6,654 nucleotides of DNA from an uncultured Bacilli bacterium (GTDB lineage: Bacteria > Bacillota_I > Bacilli_A > RF39 > UBA660), in NCBI GenBank assembly GCA_944363755.1, contig CALVVC010000055.1, positions 1 through 6,654 on the forward strand. Reading direction: 5' to 3'. The translations under genes and the position numbers were made by a program. The notes beneath the pieces were generated by a model, which was not told the origin of the DNA, made no database searches, and was given only the letters and a program-made list of their open reading frames with translations. Below, piece after piece: positions 1 through 5,461 of this stretch (position 1 is the stretch's first letter; each line of letters begins with the position of its first letter).

Positions 1-11
1 TCGGTAACTTA

Positions 12-41
12 AGTGTACCTTATAAAAAATATGTTTGTCAA
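12..41 (-). promoter_or_regulatory. SigA-type promoter for a gene beyond the left edge
   Basis: On the minus strand a perfect -35 box TTGACA lies at 41-36. An 18-nt spacer separates it from a -10-like TACACT at 17-12, which matches 4 of 6 consensus bases. Transcription would begin near base 5 and run out of the window. The promoter sits just downstream of the terminator that closes the sigE unit, so it probably starts a new transcription unit. In Bacillus the gene after sigE is sigG, but nothing here shows what follows. Confidence 0.55.
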
Positions 42-49
42 TACATTTT

Positions 50-56
50 TTCGACT
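50..56 (-). promoter_or_regulatory. Candidate Spo0A box
   Basis: The minus strand reads AGTCGAA, matching 6 of 7 bases of the Spo0A consensus TGTCGAA. It lies 8 bp upstream of the TTGACA -35 box at 36-41, a suitable place for an activator contacting polymerase. A second CGAAAAA follows the same pattern 9 bp upstream. A 6/7 match to a 7-mer is common by chance; the location beside a promoter and a sporulation operon is what makes it worth listing. Confidence 0.35.
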
Positions 57-82
57 TTTTCGTATAAGTTTCCTATTATATT

Positions 83-112
83 AAAAAGAATTAAATATTT
101 CTATTTAATCCC
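83..112 (-). terminator. Rho-independent terminator after the sigE unit
   Basis: On the minus strand ATTAAATA-GAAA-TATTTAAT forms a perfect 8-bp stem with a GAAA tetraloop. It can be extended by three G-U or G-C pairs at the base and is followed by five T. The stem is mostly A-T, so it is weak as an isolated hairpin, but the loop and U-tract are in the right places. It overlaps the stop codon of the 51-codon gene and ends the spoIIGA-sigE unit. Confidence 0.6.
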
Positions 113-256
113 TATATATTTTCTGATAAATTCTTCTAAATCTTTAAAATATTTATTCTTAAAGTCAATATCATTATTAATAAGTCCTAAGTTTTTATTT
201 TGTTTTAATTTATATAAATATCTCAATTTCATTAACTCTTCTTTTTCACTTTTCAT
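101..256 (-). CDS. Small basic protein downstream of sigE, unknown function
   Basis: This is a 51-residue open frame beginning MKSEKEELMKLRYLYKLKQN and ending in TAG. I do not recognise the family. It is rich in Lys, Glu, Leu, Ile and Tyr, has no signal peptide or membrane segment, and looks largely alpha-helical with a charged amphipathic pattern. The ATG lies only 4 nt after the sigE stop. The nearest GGAGG (292-288) is about 30 nt upstream, inside sigE, so translation is probably coupled to sigE. The terminator starts within its stop codon, which supports it as the last gene of the sporulation unit. In Bacillus this position is held by sigG, so the arrangement differs. The codon pattern and tight packing argue for a real gene, but no function can be given. 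Confidence 0.6.
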   Translation of the reverse strand: MKSEKEELMKLRYLYKLKQNKNLGLINNDIDFKNKYFKDLEEFIRKYIGIK

Positions 257-260
257 AATA

Positions 261-953
261 TTATGAATATTTAACTATATTCTTTAACCTCCTAATAACC
301 TTTTTCTCTATTCTTGATATATAAGATTGACTTATACCTAAAAGCTCTGCTACTTCTTTTTGAGTAAGTTCATTATGTCCCATAAGTCCATATCTTAGTA
401 TTATAATATCTCTATCTCTTGGGTTTAATTTCATAACTTCATCTAACATTAATTTTTTATCAGTCTTTTCTTCTAGTCCTTTAGTAACTATATCAGCATC
501 TGTTCCTAAAATATCTTCAAGATGTAGTTCATTCCCTTCTGCATCAAAGCTTAAAGATGCATCAATACTAACTTCTGTTTTAGATTTCTTAATCTTTCTT
601 AAATACATTAAAATCTCATTATCAATACATCTTGATGCATATGTTGCAAGTTTAATATTTTTATCAGGTTTAAAAGTATTTATTCCCTTTATAAGACCAA
701 TTGTACCTATACTAACTAAATCTTCTAAATCTACTTTAGTATTTTCATACTTCTTAGCAAGAAAAACAACTAATCTTAAATTATGTTCTATTAAAACATC
801 TCTTGCATGAATATCTCCATCAAGAGCCATAACAAGATATGCTTCTTCATCTTCACGAGATAATGGCTCCGGTAAGATATCACTACTACCTACATAAAAT
901 ATTTCATAAGACTTATCAAGTAAAAATGCTACTAAGTAAAGTAAACTAATCAT
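261..953 (-). CDS. sigE: RNA polymerase sporulation sigma factor SigE (pro-SigE)
   Basis: Sigma-70 family factor of 230 aa that directs early mother-cell transcription during sporulation. From residue 17 onward it parallels B. subtilis SigE: YVGSSDILPEPLS at 20-32, a region 2 core at about 54-123 with LIEHNLRLVV, SIGTIGLIK and KLATYASRCI, then region 4 with the helix-turn-helix at about 197-216 (TQKEVAELLGISQSYISRIE). The hydrophobic N-terminus (ISLLYLVAFLL) corresponds to the membrane-bound pro-sequence removed by SpoIIGA. By alignment with Bacillus the cut falls near residues 17-19, so the pro-sequence is shorter than the roughly 27 residues there. The gene directly follows spoIIGA with a 4-nt ATGA overlap and has a strong GGAGGA ribosome site at 960-965. 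SigK is the nearest alternative, since this pro-region resembles both, but the spoIIGA partner decides for SigE. Confidence 0.96.
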   Translation of the reverse strand: MISLLYLVAFLLDKSYEIFYVGSSDILPEPLSREDEEAYLVMALDGDIHARDVLIEHNLRLVVFLAKKYENTKVDLEDLVSIGTIGLIKGINTFKPDKNIKLATYASRCIDNEILMYLRKIKKSKTEVSIDASLSFDAEGNELHLEDILGTDADIVTKGLEEKTDKKLMLDEVMKLNPRDRDIIILRYGLMGHNELTQKEVAELLGISQSYISRIEKKVIRRLKNIVKYS

Positions 954-1738
954 TTTAATTCCTCCTCTATTATATTAGGTAAAATACAACTAGCACCTTT
1001 AATTTCTATTTTTTCAGGACTAATGCCTAATAGATATCTCTTTTTAATTAAATTATCATCAATTATTAATTCCTCTATTTCTATACATTTAAGTAAACCA
1101 GTTTTTTCTACTGTTTTAAATGGTACTAATATAGATTCTTCTAAATTAAGATTTATTTTATTTGAATTAATAATAATAACTCCTCTTTTCTTATAAGGAT
1201 CTTTAATATTATTACCTGTATCTAGAAATCCTAAAGTAGAAAATGTTCCTTTTTTACATTTGATAAATACTTTATGCAATAGTTCTCTTTTCTTTTTCTC
1301 TTTATTTAACATTTTATGATATAAGTAAAAGATTATAGGACTACTAAGTAAAATAATTATTAAGTTTATACTAGTTCCATCATGAATAAAGATAAAACCT
1401 TTTTGTTTATAACTAAACTGATTATTTAAAAAATAAATTAGTCCTCCTAAAATAATACTATTGCCATATAGACTCTTTATAAGAGTAAAAAACAGTTCTT
1501 TAGAATTTATTTTAAAAGCAACTAAAATCATAATAATACTTATTATTACTTTAAAAAGAAATAAAGAAATATTATTTAAGGGTAGGAACAAAAGAAAGGT
1601 ACTAAGACTTCCTAGAAATGAAGATATTATTAATCTTCTTTTTTTAGAAAAGACTTTACACTCTATACTAACTGTCATTAAAAGGAGTAAATCAAACATG
1701 AAATTAATAAAGAATATTAGATCTAAATATACTTTCAT
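950..1738 (-). CDS. spoIIGA: Sporulation sigma-E processing peptidase SpoIIGA
   Basis: Membrane aspartic protease of 262 aa that cleaves pro-SigE in the mother cell after a signal from the forespore. The start MKVYLDLIFFINF matches the family N-terminus (MKIYLDVIWLLNF in Bacillus). I therefore chose the ATG at 1738, which has a GGTGG site 5 nt upstream, over an in-frame GTG at 1747. Five hydrophobic segments lie at about 4-24, 35-54, 58-75, 82-104 and 125-144. A cytoplasmic protease domain follows, with the catalytic Asp in GFLDTGN (Asp173) and the conserved DP shortly after. It is somewhat shorter than the 309-residue Bacillus protein. The stop codon overlaps the sigE start (ATGA), so substrate and protease are translationally coupled. 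Confidence 0.93.
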   Translation of the reverse strand: MKVYLDLIFFINFMFDLLLLMTVSIECKVFSKKRRLIISSFLGSLSTFLLFLPLNNISLFLFKVIISIIMILVAFKINSKELFFTLIKSLYGNSIILGGLIYFLNNQFSYKQKGFIFIHDGTSINLIIILLSSPIIFYLYHKMLNKEKKKRELLHKVFIKCKKGTFSTLGFLDTGNNIKDPYKKRGVIIINSNKINLNLEESILVPFKTVEKTGLLKCIEIEELIIDDNLIKKRYLLGISPEKIEIKGASCILPNIIEEELK

Positions 1739-1754
1739 TCCTACCACCGTTTTA

Positions 1755-1788
1755 AGTATATAAAAAAAGAAGCGAGTAATTTGTCGTT
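1755..1788 (-). promoter_or_regulatory. Probable spoIIGA-sigE promoter with a 0A-box-like site
   Basis: A -10 box TATACT (5 of 6) lies at 1760-1755 on the minus strand, which puts the start site near 1748 and the SpoIIGA ATG about 10 nt later. No good -35 box is found 17 bp upstream. Instead TTGTCGTT (plus-strand reading, 1781-1788) resembles the Spo0A box and would be centred near -37. In Bacillus the spoIIG promoter is activated by Spo0A bound over its -35 region, so the layout fits. The 0A match is imperfect and overlaps a terminator stem, so the call is tentative. Confidence 0.35.
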
Positions 1789-1792
1789 TCTT
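1762..1792 (-). terminator. Rho-independent terminator upstream of spoIIGA
   Basis: Minus-strand AAGAAACGA and TCGCTTCTT pair as a 9-position stem with one A-C mismatch around an 8-nt loop. The stem is followed by an unbroken run of T (plus-strand A at 1762-1768, the last two inside the stem). It would end transcripts coming from the HAD gene before spoIIGA. The spoIIGA promoter overlaps it. Confidence 0.55.
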
Positions 1793-1817
1793 ATTAACAC
1801 TTAGATAAATTTATTTT

Positions 1818-1946
1818 TTAAGGAAATATGACTATTTTATAATAAATGTTTTTAATCTCATTCTCTTCTACTTCCTATAGAGCTACATCACTCATATCAA
1901 ATGTTTCTTGTATATATAGTTCTAAATCATTTAGATACTCTACTAA
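1818..1946 (-). pseudogene. Possible coding remnant between HAD gene and spoIIGA
   Basis: One minus-strand frame reads LVEYLNDLELYIQETFDMSD, then VAL, a TAG stop at 1877-1875, and continues in the same frame as EVEENEIKNIYYKIVIFP to a second stop. It has no plausible start, and its first bases overlap the end of the HAD gene in another frame. The acidic, helix-like composition and codon choice look like former coding sequence, for instance the tail of a lost gene. I do not recognise the family. Chance cannot be excluded in DNA this AT-rich. Confidence 0.25.
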
Positions 1947-2634
1947 TTAAATCATTAACAGAAAAAACAACTTTAGAAGTGATAGAATATAATTTGCTAC
2001 AAGATTTTTTAACTCTATAACCATTATAATCTCTAATCATATCAATATCATTAATACCATCACCAATAGTATAAATATTATTTTTTTCTATTTTTTCTTT
2101 AGTAACAATTTTCTCTATCATAAACGATTTACTAGCTTTAATTGAAACTACTTCTACTAAATAATGATCTTCATCTCTAATAAGATAACTTTTTATATTT
2201 ATATAATTTTCATCTATATAATTTTTAACTTCTAAAGCCTTATCATAATTATATATTTTTAACATTATTTTAACTATATTTAAAGTATTATTTATTCCTT
2301 TATTAAAGATATCTATTAAAACTATATCATAAATATATTTATTGTTATTTACATCTTCTAAAATGCTATCAACTAAATCTTCATCTAAAGTAAATACTTT
2401 AATAATCTCTAAATCCTTAGATAATAATAAAGATCCATGATTTAAAATCAAATAATCATATGGTATCTTATATTTATTAGTTTGTTCTAAAAGATCAACA
2501 TAACTTCTTCCTGTAGCAAGTACAAAAAGATTACCTAAAGTTCTAAATTCATTTACTTTATCTATATTTTTCTTTATATCTATATCATTTTGATAAAATG
2601 TTCCATCATAATCACTTATTAATATCTTCTTCAT
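1927..2634 (-). CDS. HAD-superfamily hydrolase, Cof-type (subclass IIB) phosphatase
   Basis: Predicted cytoplasmic Mg2+-dependent phosphatase of 235 aa, probably acting on sugar phosphates or nucleotide-like phosphate esters; the substrate cannot be read from sequence. Motif I is DYDGT (Asp8 nucleophile, Asp10 acid/base), motif II is the Thr in LATGRS (Thr41), motif III is the Lys in ASKS (Lys169), and motif IV is GDGINDIDM (191-199) with Asp192 and Asp196. The IIB cap lies between motifs II and III. The protein is a little short for the family (usually about 260-280 aa) but has all motifs. There is no strong ribosome site, only a GGA at short distance. The start lies inside a repeat also found upstream of the DUF1016 gene: the same bases once encoded the ASCH C-terminus, so the two genes probably overlapped and were coupled before the nuclease gene came between them. 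Confidence 0.88.
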   Translation of the reverse strand: MKKILISDYDGTFYQNDIDIKKNIDKVNEFRTLGNLFVLATGRSYVDLLEQTNKYKIPYDYLILNHGSLLLSKDLEIIKVFTLDEDLVDSILEDVNNNKYIYDIVLIDIFNKGINNTLNIVKIMLKIYNYDKALEVKNYIDENYINIKSYLIRDEDHYLVEVVSIKASKSFMIEKIVTKEKIEKNNIYTIGDGINDIDMIRDYNGYRVKKSCSKLYSITSKVVFSVNDLISRVSK

Positions 2635-2661
2635 AATTCCAAATACCTACTTTTCTTTAAC
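2623..2661 (-). repeat. Direct repeat copy B (downstream of the DUF1016 gene)
   Basis: This 39-bp segment matches copy A (3703-3742). The core 2623-2649 equals 3703-3729 at 26 of 27 positions, and the rest differs by a one-base gap and two substitutions. It starts at the DUF1016 stop codon and includes the HAD start codon (ATGAAGAAGATA). Read in the ASCH frame of copy A, it is a frameshifted echo of the ASCH C-terminus. Confidence 0.85.
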
Positions 2662-3682
2662 CTGATTCAACTTCTAATCTTTTTTCAATATCTTCAATAC
2701 TAGGTAAAGCATTTTCTAAAAATTCAGGTATCTCTGTTAAAATTTTATATTCACTTACTCCAATAGGTTTATTGATGTCCTTTAGTGCTAATTCAGCTGT
2801 AACTCTTTTCTTATCTTTACAGAGTAATATTCCAAATGTTGGATTATCTTTATCTGTTTTAATATATTTATCAACTGCACTTAAATAGAAATTTAATTTA
2901 CCTGCATACTCTGGCTTAAATTCAGTTGTTTTTAATTCAATTACAACGTAACATCTAACTTTTAAGTTATAGAATAGTAAATCAATATAATAATCTTCAT
3001 TATCTATCTCTAAATGATATTGCCTTCCTATAAATGCAAAACCATTTCCCAATTCCAATAACAATTTAGTTATATTCCTTGTTAATTCTTGTTCAATATC
3101 TAATTCTTTTAAATCTTTATTATTACTAGTTGTTATAAAATCAAAAATATATGGATCTTTTAATAATTCCTTTGCTTGTTCATTATTAGGAGATTTTAAT
3201 GTTGTATCAAAATTAGTAATTTTATTTTCTAATAATGCCTGCCTTTCATACAATTTACTAGCAATTTGATATATTATTACAGGCCTTGTCCAACCATTTT
3301 GAACAGATTCTTTAATATACCATTTCCTAACATTTTTATCTTTTACTCGATCCATTATAGTTGTTATAGATGACCAAGGTAATTTTGCAACATCATGTTG
3401 CAAAAATTCATCATTATCAAACTCTGTTGCAAATTTCTGCATATATCTTAAATTTCTTGCAGACATCCCTTTTATTGTAGGAAATTCAATCTTCAAATCT
3501 TTTGCCAAAGTATCTATAAAAGATGAACCCCATTTATTGTTTTCAACTAACTTTAAACCAATATTATAGTACATTAAAATTAAATTTTTATTTACATTCG
3601 CTACTACTTTATTTCTTGTCGTTATTAGTGTTCTTTTAATATCATTTAATAATTCAAAATATTTATCATTATTTTCTATCAT
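2657..3682 (-). CDS. DUF1016 / YhcG-type PDDEXK nuclease domain protein
   Basis: Protein of 341 aa with the two-part layout of the YhcG family. An N-terminal helical DUF1016_N domain spans about 7-150 and contains the typical LMYYNIG, WGSSFIDTLAKDL, SARNLRYM and LPWSSI segments. A C-terminal PDDEXK nuclease-like domain spans about 170-320, with GFAFIGRQYHLEI, the metal-binding Asp in YYIDLLFYN (Asp234), and the E-x-K pair in VVIELK (Glu249, Lys251). The active-site residues are present, so it is probably a functional nuclease. The family is often found beside type I restriction genes, but its role is not established. I chose the ATG at 3682 because a strong GGGAGG (3692-3687) precedes it. The open frame continues upstream to 3763, but that part is ASCH-derived sequence. 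The gene is flanked by direct repeats and seems inserted between the ASCH and HAD genes. Confidence 0.88.
   Translation of the reverse strand: MIENNDKYFELLNDIKRTLITTRNKVVANVNKNLILMYYNIGLKLVENNKWGSSFIDTLAKDLKIEFPTIKGMSARNLRYMQKFATEFDNDEFLQHDVAKLPWSSITTIMDRVKDKNVRKWYIKESVQNGWTRPVIIYQIASKLYERQALLENKITNFDTTLKSPNNEQAKELLKDPYIFDFITTSNNKDLKELDIEQELTRNITKLLLELGNGFAFIGRQYHLEIDNEDYYIDLLFYNLKVRCYVVIELKTTEFKPEYAGKLNFYLSAVDKYIKTDKDNPTFGILLCKDKKRVTAELALKDINKPIGVSEYKILTEIPEFLENALPSIEDIEKRLEVESG
3383..3405. repeat. 23-bp near-perfect palindrome inside the nuclease gene
   Basis: Eleven bases (TTTTGCAACAT) are followed, after one central base, by their exact inverse complement. It lies in codons for FLQHDVAKL of the DUF1016 gene. 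It could be a binding site or a hairpin, or chance. Confidence 0.6.
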
Positions 3683-3702
3683 TTTTCCTCCCATTATATA
3701 TT

Positions 3703-3742
3703 TATCTTCTTCATAATCCCAAATACCTAGTTTTCCTTTAGC
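3703..3742 (-). repeat. Direct repeat copy A (upstream of the DUF1016 gene)
   Basis: This 40-bp segment encodes AKGKLGIWDYEED, the conserved C-terminal end of an ASCH domain. It matches copy B at 2623-2661 almost base for base. It retains the ASCH frame and is therefore closer to the ancestral sequence than copy B, which has lost one base. Confidence 0.85.
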
Positions 3743-4086
3743 AAGCATAGGCTTATCTAACACTTCAATATATTTTAATATAAAGGCATATCTTCCCAGT
3801 CTATAATTACCACAAACAAACTCTAGTTTATCTTTCTTAATTTTGTCTTAAAACTCTAAAACCATATAAATATAGGCTACTAGCTTACATTTACAAAGTA
3901 AAGCTCCTTATCTTTACAAAGATTTATCAATTCTTCATTATTTTTCCATTCTTTAGGTATCTTAGTAGAACTAGCATGAATATATAACTCTCCCCTATAA
4001 TTTGTTTTAAAACTTCTAGTCTCTATTTTCTTTTTACCAAGTTTTATTAATGTTGCATATGGCTTAGTCAAACTAAGTACTTTCAC
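3703..4086 (-). pseudogene. ASCH-domain protein, broken by frameshift and stop
   Basis: ASCH domains are small beta-barrel folds thought to bind RNA or modified nucleotides. The best start is the GTG at 4086, giving MKVLSLTKPYATLIKLGKKK with the family's ETRSFKTNYRGELYIHAS motif. It overlaps the DUF5680 stop by 4 nt (GTGA), and GGAGG lies 9 nt upstream. After 68 codons this frame ends at TAG 3882-3880. The rest of the domain continues in another frame from about 3889: CKLVAYIYMVLEF, a TAA stop (3850-3848), then DKIKKDKLEFVCGNYRLGRY and the C-terminal KGKLGIWDYEED. Restoring one base near 3889-3895 and one codon (TAA, probably once TTA) gives a normal-length domain of about 130 residues. The short upstream ORF alone lacks the second half of the fold and is unlikely to work. 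Confidence 0.8.
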
Positions 4087-4556
4087 TTTATAATTCCTCC
4101 ATGACATTTTAATTCATAAATTTTCTTTTTATCTTTATATATCTGTTCAGTACCTACAAAGTTTTCCATATCTCCATCTACATTAAAGGTATAAAGATAG
4201 TCTTCATTTATAAACTCTTTAGGACCTCTAATAGGAATAACACTTTTATCTTCTCCTACCTTCATAAGAGCGACTCTTAAGACTTTGTCCATCACTTCTT
4301 CAGTTAAACTAGAGTCTAATGTAACTCCATAATAATTCATTCCCCAAAGAATATTATCATTATAATAAACTACTTCTTCACCCATAAACTTAATTCCACC
4401 AAAATAAGTATCATGATAGGTAAAATTGCCATCTGTAAACTCATAATCTTTTGAGTTTAATCTACTAGGTATAACTTTAGGAGCATCACTATTAGCATAA
4501 GTACCTTTCTTTGCTTTAACTAAAAACTCTATAAATTCTTTATTATTTACATCCAT
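4083..4556 (-). CDS. DUF5680 domain protein, function unknown
   Basis: Cytoplasmic protein of 157 aa spanning one DUF5680 domain. Visible features are the N-terminal helix EFIEFLVKAKKGTYA, a Gly/Tyr-rich strand region TDGNFTYHDTYFGG (41-54), WGMNYYG (71-77) and a later IRGP segment. There is no signal peptide, membrane segment or recognisable catalytic motif. In some genomes the domain is fused to a helix-turn-helix; here it stands alone. An AGG lies 6 nt before the ATG, within a purine-rich GGAGATAGG. It is the first gene of a cluster with the ASCH pseudogene, which it overlaps by 4 nt. The 112 bp upstream show no convincing promoter. The family assignment rests on remembered family pattern and is fairly but not fully sure. 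Confidence 0.75.
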   Translation of the reverse strand: MDVNNKEFIEFLVKAKKGTYANSDAPKVIPSRLNSKDYEFTDGNFTYHDTYFGGIKFMGEEVVYYNDNILWGMNYYGVTLDSSLTEEVMDKVLRVALMKVGEDKSVIPIRGPKEFINEDYLYTFNVDGDMENFVGTEQIYKDKKKIYELKCHGGIIK

Positions 4557-4668
4557 ATTTTACCTATCTCCTTTTTCTATTTCTAATATCACTATACATC
4601 TAGTTTTTTTATCACATTTATAATTAATGAAGTTGAATTCTTATATAATATTAAAACTATCACATACT

Positions 4669-5325
4669 TTAGTTATCTTTTTTCGCTTCTTTATTCCACT
4701 TAATTACACCATATATATTAATTAATAAGTAGCCAATAGATACTAGTAACATCATTATAGATCCACTCCCTTTATCTACAACAGTTATAATCCAAATCAT
4801 TAAATCTATAATGTTATTTACTAACCAAATCCACCATGATTCCTTAAACCTTAAAATCATTAAAATTACTCCACATAAATTTATACAGTTTGAACTTGCA
4901 TCCATAAATGCTAATCTTTGCTCAGGTATTAAGCTTAATAAATATCCAAGAACAAAACTACCTATAATACAAGATAATGTAATTATTATTGAATTTTTCA
5001 AAGTGAATTCTCTTACTTTTACATTTTTATTATTATCTAAATTTTTATTCCAAGATAAATATCCGTTTACTTGTAATGGTGCAAATACAAATATGTAAAA
5101 GAAAAATATTCCAAACAAATTATTATTTAAAGCAACATAACCCATTAAAAGATAATTTATAAATCCCAATATGTAATTTATTCTTTTCCCCTCACTAGCA
5201 AAATAAGCACACAGTAACCCAGTTGCTAGTATAGTACCACCAACTATTAAATCTTTGGCAACAATTCCAAATATTATTGACATTAATAAACATATAAAAG
5301 TTATAATAATATACTTTTTATTCAT
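4669..5325 (-). CDS. pnuC: PnuC-family vitamin/nucleoside transporter (nicotinamide riboside type)
   Basis: Integral membrane facilitator of 218 aa. Members import nicotinamide riboside, which is trapped by phosphorylation, while relatives carry thiamine, riboflavin or deoxynucleosides. About seven hydrophobic segments are visible. Family marks are LQVNGYLSW (Gln85, Trp92) and the C-terminal block LRFKESWWIWLVNNIIDLMIW (158-178) with Trp and Asn residues that line the substrate site in solved members. The ATG at 5325 is preferred because GGAG lies 10 nt upstream; an in-frame GTG at 5334 would be only 1 nt from it. Its leader carries a promoter, hairpins and a terminator, suggesting metabolite-controlled attenuation. 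No nadR or other salvage kinase is nearby, so the substrate is inferred. Confidence 0.88.
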   Translation of the reverse strand: MNKKYIIITFICLLMSIIFGIVAKDLIVGGTILATGLLCAYFASEGKRINYILGFINYLLMGYVALNNNLFGIFFFYIFVFAPLQVNGYLSWNKNLDNNKNVKVREFTLKNSIIITLSCIIGSFVLGYLLSLIPEQRLAFMDASSNCINLCGVILMILRFKESWWIWLVNNIIDLMIWIITVVDKGSGSIMMLLVSIGYLLINIYGVIKWNKEAKKDN

Positions 5326-5351
5326 TATGCTCACTCTCCAAACTTCAATAT

Positions 5352-5380
5352 AAAAAGGCTAGTCATTTTTGACTAACCTT
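5352..5380 (-). terminator. Intrinsic terminator (attenuator) in the pnuC leader
   Basis: On the minus strand GGTTAGTCA and TGACTAGCC pair over 9 bp with one G-U wobble and an AAAA loop. Two more A-U pairs are possible at the base, and TTTTT follows. It is the strongest terminator in the window and lies between the promoter and pnuC, ending 26 bp before the start codon. It may also end mazF-like transcripts. Confidence 0.85.
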
Positions 5381-5457
5381 GTAAAATGTCTAGCGACACC
5401 TGTCATAGTATAATATCTTGCGATATTGTACAATAAAAAGCATTTCTGCTCCTGTAC
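5381..5457 (-). ncRNA. Structured pnuC leader, candidate riboswitch aptamer of unassigned class
   Basis: Between the predicted start site and the attenuator the RNA can fold into GUACA/UGUAC (5457-5453 with 5432-5428) enclosing AGCA-GAAA-UGCU. Adjoining it is AAUAUC-GCAA-GAUAUU (5427-5412), then UGUC-GCUA-GACA (5398-5387). The first and third hairpins sit in two 22-nt modules with the same plan: ACAGG, 4-bp stem with tetraloop, UUUUA (5455-5434 and 5403-5382). The stems differ in sequence but keep pairing, and AGG/UUU can extend both with two G-U pairs. NAD+-II riboswitches precede pnuC in some Firmicutes, but I cannot match this RNA to that or any known class from memory. Confidence 0.6.
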
Positions 5458-5461
5458 TTAT

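Larger units (their letters stand above)
2623..3742 (-). mobile_element. Putative single-gene insertion with a ~40-bp target duplication
   Basis: The DUF1016 nuclease gene with its ribosome site (2662-3702) is flanked by two near-identical direct repeats, and almost nothing else lies between them. Removing the insert and one repeat restores an ASCH reading frame ending KGKLGIWDYEEDINK followed by TGA, overlapping the HAD start. There is no transposase, no terminal inverted repeat and no integrase, so this is not an ordinary insertion sequence. It resembles the long-target-duplication insertions described for restriction-modification genes. Divergence between the repeats suggests an old event. 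Origin by unequal recombination is an alternative. Confidence 0.55.

Noticed and set aside
1461..1763. Plus-strand open frame of 100 codons
   Set aside because: It lies antisense to spoIIGA, has no ribosome site and its product resembles no family; it is a shadow of the real gene.
2623..3742. Insertion sequence or transposon
   Set aside because: There is no transposase gene and no terminal inverted repeats, and the duplication is much longer than usual for IS elements.
3683..3763. Longer start for the DUF1016 protein (27 extra residues)
   Set aside because: The extra residues are the ASCH C-terminal sequence read in the same frame, while a strong GGGAGG site precedes the ATG at 3682.
4557..4668. 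Promoter for the DUF5680 gene
   Set aside because: Several TATA-like -10 boxes occur, but none has a -35 box at proper spacing; in DNA this AT-rich they are not evidence.
4640..4680. Weak hairpin after pnuC (AACTA/TAGTT)
   Set aside because: The stem has only 5 bp, a 10-nt loop and no proper T-run, so it is not a convincing terminator.
4811..5098. Plus-strand open frame of 95 codons
   Set aside because: It is antisense to the pnuC membrane segments and has no ribosome site or recognisable domain.
5386..5410. Plus-strand resemblance to a preQ1-I riboswitch (TCTAGCGACACC)
   Set aside because: It faces away from pnuC, the required P1 stem and A-rich tail are missing, and no plus-strand gene follows.
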